Positions 8,600-15,931 of a stretch of 44,683 nt of DNA are shown one piece after another; positions within the stretch are counted from its first letter, which is position 1; every line of letters begins with the position of its first letter. Below the pieces are notes generated by a model. The model made no database searches and was not told the DNA's origin. It was given only the letters and a program-made list of their open reading frames with translations. The DNA lies in the NCBI GenBank assembly GCA_003165315.1, contig PLSX01000225.1:1-44683 (forward strand). Direction: 5' to 3'. Source of the stretch: Acidobacteriota bacterium (GTDB taxonomy: Bacteria; Acidobacteriota; Terriglobia; UBA7540). The translations under genes and the position numbers were made by a program.

Positions 8600-9109
8600 A
8601 TGCGTCGAAGAATCTTATACAACGCTGTGCCTCGTGTCTTCCTGCTGTTGGTGTTGATACTTCTTGTCACCTATCGTGTTTGGCCCAAGCACTCGTCGGG
8701 TTTGCGCGTGCGGATTACGCCGAATACGTGTGCCTGCCAGGATGCGGCCCGAATCATGATGCTGGACGTATCCGCGAATGACGAGCTTCGGATTAACTCA
8801 GAACCGGTGGAGAAGGGGACTTTAGCCCGCCGGCTCTCGGAGATATACAGAACACGAAATGAGCGTGTGCTGTATCTTTCAGGAGACGATAACGTTTCTT
8901 TCCAGGGAATCGTTGATATCATTGAGACTGGGCAGGAATCAAAAAGAGGCTCTGGCCTAGGAGATCTGCCGGTCCCCGAAGCACTCCGAAGTCCAGTGGC
9001 TGATAACCTGGGCATTGAGGTACGACTGACGACACGCGGAGCTGTCAATGCAGCCTGTTCCGAAGATTGCTATAACTGGGGAAAGCATGGCGTTCTCAAT
9101 GCTCCGTAG
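8600..9109 (+). CDS. ExbD/TolR-like membrane-anchored protein, copy 1
   Basis: A 169-aa protein with one N-terminal membrane segment (about residues 10-25, FLLLVLILLVTY) and a periplasmic domain. The pattern of the domain (MLDVSANDELRINSEPV, then GTLARRLSEIYR, then RVLYLSGDDNVSFQGIVDII) matches the ExbD/TolR fold: a beta strand with the native residue after a Gly/Asn turn, a helix, then the strand ending in a D. ExbD normally works with the ExbB/TolQ channel. Here no ExbB is present, and the membrane Asp typical of ExbD is not evident. The C-terminal 35 residues contain a Cys pair (CSEDCYNWGK). It is 75 bp upstream of a close paralogue. The start is the first Met, conserved between copies; no strong ribosome site. 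Confidence 0.6.
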   Translation: MRRRILYNAVPRVFLLLVLILLVTYRVWPKHSSGLRVRITPNTCACQDAARIMMLDVSANDELRINSEPVEKGTLARRLSEIYRTRNERVLYLSGDDNVSFQGIVDIIETGQESKRGSGLGDLPVPEALRSPVADNLGIEVRLTTRGAVNAACSEDCYNWGKHGVLNAP

Positions 9110-9184
9110 CAGATAACCCGGGGCGGGTGCGTCGCAAGAGTTTCGAAGGGGTACATGCATAACGCGTGAGGCAATAATAAAGCC

Positions 9185-9691
9185 ATGCGTCGAAGAATCT
9201 TGTACAACGCTGTACCTCGTGTCTTCCTGCTCTTGGTGTTGATCCTCCTCGTGACGTTTCGTGTTTGGCCCAAGCACTCCTCCGGTTTTCGGGTGCAAAT
9301 CGCGCCAAATACTTGTAATTGTCCTGATGGCCGGATTGGTGTACTGCACGTATCCGCGAACGGTGACATTACGTTTAACTCAGAACCGATAGGAAGTGGT
9401 GCGTTGAACCGCCGACTCACCGCCATCTACGGAACGCAGTATGCGGGGGTTCTCTATTTTCTCGGAGATGAAAACGCTTCCTACCAGAATGTAATTGATG
9501 CCATTGCGCCGGTGCCATATTTCAAGCGCACCCCGCAACGGCAGTTTCTGCCAATCCCTGAAGAACTCCGGACACCAGACCCCGACGCCCCGAACATCGA
9601 GATTCAATTGGTAACGCGGGGAGCGGTAAATAGTCCGTGCGCAGAAGGCTGCTACAATTGGGGGAAACTAGGCGTGATCCATTTCCATTAG
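9185..9691 (+). CDS. ExbD/TolR-like membrane-anchored protein, copy 2
   Basis: A 168-aa tandem paralogue of the preceding gene. The first 34 residues are nearly identical (MRRRILYNAVPRVFLLLVL, then WPKHSSG), with the DNA also nearly identical from just before the ATG, while the periplasmic domain has diverged (VLHVSANGDITFNSEPIGSG, LGDENASYQNVIDAI). The ending again has a Cys pair and a tryptophan (CAEGCYNWGK), so that tail is under constraint. Identity concentrated in the signal-anchor implies recent duplication or gene conversion of the 5' part. Function unknown beyond the ExbD-like fold. Confidence 0.6.
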   Translation: MRRRILYNAVPRVFLLLVLILLVTFRVWPKHSSGFRVQIAPNTCNCPDGRIGVLHVSANGDITFNSEPIGSGALNRRLTAIYGTQYAGVLYFLGDENASYQNVIDAIAPVPYFKRTPQRQFLPIPEELRTPDPDAPNIEIQLVTRGAVNSPCAEGCYNWGKLGVIHFH

Positions 9692-9853
9692 GTCTATAAC
9701 GGGTTGGCTCCGAAGGTGGGCGATATTCGCATTTCACTTTAATCACATACCTATTGACTTGTTTTTTGACTTCACAGGCTTGCATTCATCGTTAACCATC
9801 AATCCCCTTCCACTCTCCCCATGATACAATTCGTACTTAACGACGGATTGCCC

Positions 9854-10978
9854 ATGGTTTCGATTGCCCGCAAGAATCTCTTTCACGACAAAACTCGCTT
9901 TCTCGTTGCGCTTGCCGGCATTTCCTTTGCCGTGGTACTGATCACGGTGCAACTGGGGGTCTACCTGGCGTTTCGTTCCAACGTCAGCGTGCTGATCGAT
10001 CACACCGCTGCTGACATCTGGATTACTGCGCATGGCTTGGAGAATTTCGATTTCGGCCGTCCCTTCAGCGAGAAGAAAGTCTACGAGGTGGAAGAGGTTC
10101 CGGGCGTGGCCTGGGCGGATAAATACATGCTCTCCTTTGGCTATTGGAAGACGCCCAGTGGCAGCCAGGAGACGGTGCAGATGGTGGGCTTCGACCCGGA
10201 GACCATGGTGGGATCGCCCTGGGACATAGTGAAAGGCAATCCCCAGGACGTGAAGTACTTCAACTCCGTCTTCTATGACGAAGCGGAGACCAACCGCCTT
10301 GGCAATCTGCCCATTGGCGGCGAAACGGAAATCAACAATCACCGCGTGCGCGTGGTGGGCATTGTGCGCGGCGCGCGGTCATTCATCCAAAGCCCCTACA
10401 TTTTTACTTCCTACAAGAACGCTCTGGCGCTCTCATTTATCACCAAGGGAAACACTGTCTACGTGCTGGTGAAGGTTGCGCCCGGGTATTCCGTTAAGGA
10501 CGTTCAACGGCGCATCAAGGAGACGGTGAAGGATGTTGACGTTTACACCGCGCCCGAATTCAGCAAGAAGACGCAGGACTATTGGATGATCAACACCGGC
10601 ACAGGAGTGGCTCTGCTGGCAGTGGCCTTGATGGGAGTGGTGATTGGAACGGTGATTGTGGCCAACACCATCTATACCTCCACCACCGAACACTTGAAGG
10701 AGTTTGGCACGCTCAAGGCCATTGGGGCTTCCAATTGGGACCTGTATGCCATCATCATTGAGCAGGCCCTGATCAACTCGGTGATCGGATTCGCTGTGGG
10801 GATGGCCGTGACCTACATGGTGACGCAGGCCATGAAGAAGGGACACTTGCCCATCCTTTTACCGCTGCCTGTGTTGGTGGGGATTTTCTTTCTTACGGTG
10901 ATGATGTGCCTGTGGTCGTCGGTACTGTCGATCTCGAAAGTGACGAGAATCGATCCGGCGATGGTGTTTAAAAGCTAG
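9854..10978 (+). CDS. ABC transporter permease, DevC/MacB-like
   Basis: Inner-membrane permease of the FtsX/MacB type. One membrane segment sits near the N-terminus (LVALAGISFAVVLITVQLGVY, residues about 18-40), then a large periplasmic domain, then three C-terminal segments starting around residue 250 (VALLAVALMGVVIGTVIVAN). The cytoplasmic motif EFGTLKAIGAS is the coupling-helix region typical of MacB permeases. The 374-aa form starting at 9854 is preferred because its N-terminus (MVSIARKNLFHDKTRF) matches the family; an upstream ATG at 9821 adds 11 residues. It is the first gene of a permease-ATPase-adaptor set resembling cyanobacterial DevC-DevA-DevB, which exports glycolipid through TolC. 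No outer-membrane channel is adjacent. Confidence 0.88.
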   Translation: MVSIARKNLFHDKTRFLVALAGISFAVVLITVQLGVYLAFRSNVSVLIDHTAADIWITAHGLENFDFGRPFSEKKVYEVEEVPGVAWADKYMLSFGYWKTPSGSQETVQMVGFDPETMVGSPWDIVKGNPQDVKYFNSVFYDEAETNRLGNLPIGGETEINNHRVRVVGIVRGARSFIQSPYIFTSYKNALALSFITKGNTVYVLVKVAPGYSVKDVQRRIKETVKDVDVYTAPEFSKKTQDYWMINTGTGVALLAVALMGVVIGTVIVANTIYTSTTEHLKEFGTLKAIGASNWDLYAIIIEQALINSVIGFAVGMAVTYMVTQAMKKGHLPILLPLPVLVGIFFLTVMMCLWSSVLSISKVTRIDPAMVFKS

Positions 10979-11125
10979 CTGACAGCTCACAGCTATCAGC
11001 CTCCGTCTCTCTCCCTTGGGGAGAGGGTGGCCGAGGGACGAGGTCGGGTGAGGGGTTTCTTGCTCCTTCGCGGATGTGAATGTCGTTTGCTGAACGCTGA
11101 AAGCTAATAACTGAGAGCAAGGATT

Positions 11126-11818
11126 TTGATGATAACCGCCACCCAATCCGTTCTCCGCCTCGACCACGTCAGCAAGACTTATGGCGAGGGAGAGTCATCT
11201 GTTGAAGCCGTCCATGATGTCTCGATGGACCTTGAGGCGGGGAAATTCATCTTCCTGATGGGGCCGTCGGGCAGCGGGAAAACCACGCTCTTGATGATGA
11301 TGGGGTGTCTGCTGCGTCCTACCCATGGGTCGGTTCACATCTTCGAAGATGAGGTCAGTTCGCTGGCGGAATCTCGACTGCCGCATGTGCGGCGCAATCG
11401 GATCGGCTACATCTTTCAGGGTTTCAACCTTTTCCCTGCGCTCACGGCGCTGGAAAATGTGGAGGCCACGCTCAACTTGAAAGGAATCCGCGGCGATGAA
11501 GGACGCACCGAGGCCCGCAACCTGCTGTCGCGCGTTGGCCTGGAGAAAAGGATGCACCACCTGCCGGAAGATTTAAGTGGTGGAGAGAAACAACGTGTGG
11601 CGGTGGCGCGGGCGCTGGCGGGGAATCCGCCCATCATTCTCGCCGACGAGCCGACGGGAATGCTTGACTCAAAGACCGGGCGGCTGATCTCGGAAATCCT
11701 GCGCGACCTCGCCCACAAAGAAGGCCGGCTGGTTTTTATGGTGAGCCACGACAACCGGATCACGGGACTCGCCGACAGGATTTATCACGTGGAAGATGGG
11801 GAGTTGGGGGAGCAGTAG
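11126..11818 (+). CDS. ABC transporter ATP-binding protein, DevA/LolD-like
   Basis: ATPase subunit of the MacB/LolD subfamily. Walker A is GPSGSGKTT (residues about 47-55), the Q-loop follows (YIFQGFNLFP), the signature is LSGGEKQRVAVARAL, Walker B is ILADEPTGMLD, and the switch His lies in MVSHDNR. At 230 aa it is a standard stand-alone nucleotide-binding subunit. It lies 147 bp after the permease and 181 bp before the adaptor; both gaps contain palindromic repeats, so the set is probably co-transcribed but loosely packed. The substrate is not inferable. Confidence 0.93.
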   Translation: MMITATQSVLRLDHVSKTYGEGESSVEAVHDVSMDLEAGKFIFLMGPSGSGKTTLLMMMGCLLRPTHGSVHIFEDEVSSLAESRLPHVRRNRIGYIFQGFNLFPALTALENVEATLNLKGIRGDEGRTEARNLLSRVGLEKRMHHLPEDLSGGEKQRVAVARALAGNPPIILADEPTGMLDSKTGRLISEILRDLAHKEGRLVFMVSHDNRITGLADRIYHVEDGELGEQ

Positions 11819-11841
11819 ACAGGAGTTAGAAGCGCGAATGG

Positions 11842-11970
11842 TGGTAGCCACGGTCAGTGATTTTCTGACCGTGGGCCATTGTCCTGGCCAAAATTCCAAC
11901 GATGGTAGCCCCGGGCAGTGTGATCGGAACGAGGGACCCACGGTCAGAAAATCACTGACCGTGGCTACCA
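11842..11970. repeat. Nested palindromic element between exporter genes
   Basis: Two arms of 34 bp, 11842-11875 and 11937-11970, are exact reverse complements. Each arm is itself a hairpin (CACGGTCAG, 7-nt loop, CTGACCGTG). The 61-bp centre has a partial third copy beginning ggtagccccgggcagtg. The structure fits a non-autonomous palindromic repeat; it contains no gene. Confidence 0.85.
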
Positions 11971-11999
11971 GCTTTTAACTCCTAGCTTCTCAAAACTTT

Positions 12000-13235
12000 A
12001 TGTCCAAACCAAATCGCAATATTTACATGTTCGCGCTGCTCGGTGTTGTGTTGGCCATTCCCTTGGGGATGTTCGTGCGCTCACTCTGGCATGACCCTTC
12101 GGGATTCACCAACCACATGCAGGTCGGTTACGGCACCATTGATTCGCACATTGCGGCGCGCGGGCGGGTGGAGGGCGCCACATCGCAGGAGATCAAGCTG
12201 GCTTCGCGCGTGGTGGGCCGATTGAAGGAAGTTTCAGTCAACGACGGCGACCCGATTCACAAGGGGCAGGTGATCGCGATCCTGGAAAACAATGATCTAT
12301 TGGCCCAGGTGGAGCAGGCCAGGGCAAACGTCTTGCACGCGCAGGCAGCGCTGGAAAGGCTGAATAATGGGGCGAGGCCGGAGGAGCGTGCCGCTTCGCT
12401 CGCCGCCATGAAAGAGGCTCAGGCCGCGGCTGACAATGCCCGGCAAAATTTCGAGCGCTCGCAAAGGCTTTTTCAGGAAGGTGGAATCATTTCGCAGTCG
12501 GTTCTGGACCAGGTGGAGCGCGACTGGAAAATGGCGCAGGCGCGACTCGATTCCGCGGGAGAAAACTATAAGCTGGTAATGGCGCCGCCACGGCGCGAGG
12601 ATGTGGCTTCCGCCCAGGCGGAATTGAACCTCTCCCGCGCCCAACTTGCCCAGGCCCAGGATAATTACGACAACACCTTCGTCCGCTCACCCGTGGATGG
12701 CGTGGTGGTGAAGCGCTATATGAACCCGGGAGAATCCATTTCCTATGAATCGCTCTATCAACCCATCGTCTCCGTCTCCGACACCACGCACCTGATGGTT
12801 CGCGCCGAAATCGACGAAAACGATATTGGCAAGATTCAGATTGGTCAGCGCGCCTCCATCCGCTGCGACGCCTTTCGCGGGCAGAACTTTTATGGTCATG
12901 TAACACGAATCAGCGGCGGCCTGGGCCCGAAGAAGATCCAGACCGACAATCCCACGGAAAAGATCGATATGGACGTTCTGGAGAGCTTTGTGGAACTCGA
13001 TCCCGGCACGCCTTTGCGCGTTGGTTTGAGAGTGGACGTTTACATTGAGCTGGCGCGCAAGGAGAACGTTTTGGTGATACCCATGCGCGCCGTGGGATTT
13101 CAGGGTGGTGCTGCGACAGTGCACGTCAAGACTCCCACCGGCGTGCAATCGCGCAAGATTCTATTGGGCGCGCAGGATGGCCTGAACATTGAAATTGCCG
13201 ACGGTCTGCGCGAAGGTGAGGAAGTGGTGTACTAA
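12000..13235 (+). CDS. HlyD-family membrane-fusion adaptor, DevB-like
   Basis: Periplasmic adaptor that links an ABC permease to an outer-membrane channel. The 411-aa product has one N-terminal membrane anchor (FALLGVVLAIPLGMFV), a biotinyl-lipoyl half motif (GRLKEVSVNDGDPIHKGQVI), a long coiled-coil hairpin rich in Ala, Gln and Glu (about residues 95-215), the second lipoyl half (TFVRSPVDGVVVKRYMNPGE), and a C-terminal beta-barrel and proximal domain. The ATG at 12000 matches the family start. With the upstream ATPase and permease it completes a three-gene exporter; the protein ends VVY*, so it is full length. Confidence 0.92.
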   Translation: MSKPNRNIYMFALLGVVLAIPLGMFVRSLWHDPSGFTNHMQVGYGTIDSHIAARGRVEGATSQEIKLASRVVGRLKEVSVNDGDPIHKGQVIAILENNDLLAQVEQARANVLHAQAALERLNNGARPEERAASLAAMKEAQAAADNARQNFERSQRLFQEGGIISQSVLDQVERDWKMAQARLDSAGENYKLVMAPPRREDVASAQAELNLSRAQLAQAQDNYDNTFVRSPVDGVVVKRYMNPGESISYESLYQPIVSVSDTTHLMVRAEIDENDIGKIQIGQRASIRCDAFRGQNFYGHVTRISGGLGPKKIQTDNPTEKIDMDVLESFVELDPGTPLRVGLRVDVYIELARKENVLVIPMRAVGFQGGAATVHVKTPTGVQSRKILLGAQDGLNIEIADGLREGEEVVY

Positions 13236-13254
13236 ATAGGCGCTTTGGGGCGAA

Positions 13255-13470
13255 GTAGGGTCAAAGGGTAAAGTCTAAAGGGTGAAGGCTAAAGTGTGAA
13301 AATAATGGGTAAAGCGTAAACGCTAAAGAGCGCAAGCAGGGCAGCAACACCTGAGGTGATCTCTCTATTGGATTTTACCCCTTATCCTTTACCCTTTAGC
13401 CTTCGCTATTAACTTTTACCCGACTTCCGAACCGCCGCTTGACACCTGGCACCTGATACCTGACACCTGT
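13255..13470. repeat. Low-complexity array with tandem cacctgatac units
   Basis: Purine-rich (agggtaaagtctaaag) then pyrimidine-rich (ttaccccttatcctttaccc) text, ending in near-tandem copies of acacctg-gcacctg-atacctg-acacctg (13441-13469). It closely resembles 6740-7236. It lies between convergent genes and could form a bidirectional stem, but is too degenerate to call a terminator. Confidence 0.65.
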
Positions 13471-13472
13471 TT

Positions 13473-14375
13473 TCAAATGCTCGAATACTTCCTGCACAGT
13501 ATTTTGACCCTATCGACAAGCCTGGGAACGCCCGTCATGGCGTCTTCATCCCCCTCGTATTCCACGGACATGAAGCCCTGATATCCGCCCTTGGCAAACA
13601 ATTGCCACATGCGATCGAGATCAATCGGCTTGCGAGGCTCCCCATACCAGTCGCGGATGTGAGTGTGGGTGGCGTAAGGCACGAGCGATTCCACTTGTGA
13701 ATAGGGGTCTTCAGGAAAATTGCTGATATCCAGATTGCATCCAGCGTAGGGCGAGTCAACACGGCGGAGGATGGCGATAATGTTGACGGCCTTTTCAGTG
13801 ATTCCGTGATGGCTTTCAAGCCCCAGCGTGATGCCTTTTTGGGCAGCGTAATCGCATGCCGGTTTCATGGTTTCGGCGGTCCACTCTATTCCTTGCTCGT
13901 CGGTGGCTCCGGCCGGGACATTGCCACCGAACACGCGGAGGTGAGATGCGCCCAAAAGCTCCGTGGCATCCACCCATTTCCTTATTTTGGCCACTTCCTC
14001 CTCACGCCGGGAAGGATCAGGCTGACACATCTCAGTCTTGATTGCCGCGCCTGAAAAGGGCAGCCCGTGCTTAAACGCCAGGTGCCGCAGGCTGTGCAGA
14101 TAGGCGGGATCGGTGGATTTCAGCCAGTAGGTGGTGACGTCTACGCCTTGCACTCCAAGGTCCACGGCCTTGAGAAAGAAGTCTTCCATCGTCATCTTGC
14201 CGGCGCCCAAATAATTTCGATAGGAGTAGGCACAGCAGCCCGTCAAGAGCCGTGGGCGTGTGTTGGGTGCCTCCTCCGCCGGGAGTGCGGCAGCGGAAGC
14301 GTCGCTGATTAGCGAACCTGCGGCGGCAAGCCCGGCAGTTTGCAAAAAGCTCCGGCGCGGCAATAGGCTTTTCAT
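13473..14375 (-). CDS. Tat-exported xylose isomerase-like sugar isomerase/epimerase
   Basis: TIM-barrel protein of the AP-endonuclease 2/xylose-isomerase-like family, which isomerises sugars or sugar acids with a divalent metal. A twin-arginine signal (LPRRSFLQTAGLAAAGSL) precedes the domain. Metal-ligand residues are visible as GLESHHG, CNLDISNF, THTHIRDWYG and the final SVEYEGDED. Length (300 aa) is typical. The start has AAAGGAG 6 nt before the ATG. It is divergent from the ASRT-like gene 425 bp away. Relatives often sit with Gfo/Idh/MocA dehydrogenases, and one occurs at 5395, so joint periplasmic sugar processing is a reasonable inference; the substrate is unknown. Confidence 0.88.
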   Translation of the reverse strand: MKSLLPRRSFLQTAGLAAAGSLISDASAAALPAEEAPNTRPRLLTGCCAYSYRNYLGAGKMTMEDFFLKAVDLGVQGVDVTTYWLKSTDPAYLHSLRHLAFKHGLPFSGAAIKTEMCQPDPSRREEEVAKIRKWVDATELLGASHLRVFGGNVPAGATDEQGIEWTAETMKPACDYAAQKGITLGLESHHGITEKAVNIIAILRRVDSPYAGCNLDISNFPEDPYSQVESLVPYATHTHIRDWYGEPRKPIDLDRMWQLFAKGGYQGFMSVEYEGDEDAMTGVPRLVDRVKILCRKYSSI

Positions 14376-14800
14376 GTGGACTCCTTTACGATTATCTTAC
14401 GCTTTCTCTTTTCAAACCGTCGCCCCCTTGCCTGTGTCTGAACTGGGGGATGCGTTTCCAAGCTGAACCAGAAAGAGCTTCTGGGCAGACCGAAAACTGG
14501 CTAGAAGGGATGATACTAGAATTCGAACTTCGGCGGTATCCGGGTGGTGCGGACGAACTGCGAGCTTAATCCTTTCGGGGTTGGCGGAATACCCACATGG
14601 ATGCCGGCCCCTTTGGTTCTTGGGAATTTATCGCTGGTATCGTAGGATAGCGGGTTGAAAATAAAAAGAGCAGGCTGTGGGCAGCATGAAGCAGGCATGC
14701 ACCAGATTCTAGCAGGGTCGAGCAGGATGCCAGGTTGGTGCTTCATCGCTCGCAAAACGGGTTGTGTTTTACAATCTCGATTTGTTCAGAGGAGAACCAA

Positions 14801-15178
14801 ATGGCGAAAAAATCCATCGGAGCGAAGGTATGGCTGGTTGCCGACAGTTACTTGCCGGATCGCCACAATGGCGACTTGGAGAGCCACGAATCGGCGTGCG
14901 TCCTCAATGTCAGCCGCCGTCCGGCCAAGCTGAAGTTCACGGTTTATTTTGAGGATCGCGCACCGCTAAAAGGACTTGAGGCAGTTTGTCCTGCCGAGCG
15001 GACGGCGCACGTGCGCTTGAAGAGCCTGAAGAATCGAAAGGGCGAGATGATTCCTATCGCCAAGCCCATGGCCTTTATGGTGGAGAGCAACGTGAACGTG
15101 GTGGTGCAACATACACGGCTCGACACGTCGCAAGCGGCGTTGGCTTTGATGACCACCATGGGCTATCCGCTGAAGTAA
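14801..15178 (+). CDS. Sensory rhodopsin transducer (ASRT-like) family protein
   Basis: A 125-aa soluble beta-sandwich protein. It resembles Anabaena sensory rhodopsin transducer along its length: the WLVADSYLP start, SHESACVLNVS, FTVYFEDRAPL, VCPAERTAHVRL, then ESNVNVVVQHTRLDTSQAALAL, which matches the family's most conserved block. In Anabaena ASRT interacts with a rhodopsin and DNA, and its fold resembles carbohydrate-binding proteins. No rhodopsin gene is in the window, and most relatives in non-phototrophs lack one. The ATG at 14801 has AGGAG about 8 nt upstream; in-frame codons before it (from 14735) lack family similarity. The next gene on the other strand is a sugar isomerase, which favours a sugar-related role. 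Confidence 0.88.
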   Translation: MAKKSIGAKVWLVADSYLPDRHNGDLESHESACVLNVSRRPAKLKFTVYFEDRAPLKGLEAVCPAERTAHVRLKSLKNRKGEMIPIAKPMAFMVESNVNVVVQHTRLDTSQAALALMTTMGYPLK

Positions 15179-15227
15179 GTGCTTGGCGTTTGGTGGGCAG
15201 AATCGGTTGCGAAGGGACTTCCTGCTG

Positions 15228-15341
15228 CAGGTGACCACCCCCGCCGCTTCCGATCCGGCCTCTCCTGGATCAGGTGGGGGAGCTGTGTAAAGGGCTTCCC
15301 GATTGAGGAGGGGTGGCGCGTCTGGCGCCGGGGGTGGTGCC
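15228..15341. repeat. MITE-like repeat copy 2
   Basis: A 114-bp element starting gaccacccccgccgct and ending tggcgccgggggtggtgc. The ends are imperfect inverted repeats (accacccccg-ccgc against accacccccggcgcc). The interior carries cctggatcagg and gattgaggagg, the remains of hairpin arms. It matches 26774-26890 and the right end of 4381-4601. Confidence 0.65.
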
Positions 15342-15375
15342 AACAAGAGGAGTCTTCGTGTTCGCAAGGAAGATA

Positions 15376-15624
15376 ATGATTGAGGTCGTCAGCCCGGGTA
15401 GTGTGCGCCCCTGCCCCATGGTCTGGTTGGATAGCTTTTGCATGCGAAGCTTCACTGGCCGCGAGGCCTTTGATGAGACGTTACCAATAACGGATGGTGT
15501 GCTGGAAGTGAGCTTCCAAGTGGATACTCATGGCCTGCGTGCCGACATGGAAGACTGGTTTACCAGAAAATTCGGAGAAGGGAGATCCGTTAAGTTAACG
15601 CTCACCGAGAGTGGAATGAAGTAG
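15376..15624 (+). CDS. Small protein of unknown function
   Basis: An 82-aa frame from ATG 15376 (MIEVVSPGSVRPCPMVW) to a stop at 15624. It is mixed alpha/beta in look (GVLEVSFQVDTHGLRADMEDWF) with no signal peptide and no family I recognise. AAGGA lies 6 nt before the ATG. It sits 197 bp after the ASRT-like gene, behind a MITE-like repeat. It may be a real small gene or the end of a truncated one; coding is supported only by amino-acid composition. Confidence 0.4.
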   Translation: MIEVVSPGSVRPCPMVWLDSFCMRSFTGREAFDETLPITDGVLEVSFQVDTHGLRADMEDWFTRKFGEGRSVKLTLTESGMK

Positions 15625-15689
15625 GTACAAAGCAGAGGGCACTGGGCCGCGAGGAACAGGCGCTGCACAATAATTAGGGGGCGGAAAGC

Positions 15690-15931
15690 AAGAAACGGTC
15701 AGGACAATTCCTGATTCCGGACTTACTTCTGTTCATTCCGGATTCTTACCGGTGAATTCCGGACTTTCATATGGGTGTGCCGAATTGCTATTTGTGAATT
15801 CAGGGTTCCGAACACAATATTGCTAATCCCGGACTCCACCTTGCCATATTCGAAATCCGAATTCCAAATCCAAAACTCCCAAACCCTAATTCCTAATTAT
15901 CAATTCTTAATTCTTAATTCGCATTTGACCG
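15690..15931. repeat. AT-rich low-complexity array
   Basis: Repeating variants of attccggactt and ccgaattccaaatcc, then cctaattcctaatta and aattcttaattctt, run up to the stop codon of the phosphatase gene. It is a more AT-rich member of the same style of degenerate array seen elsewhere. No gene is seen. Confidence 0.6.
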
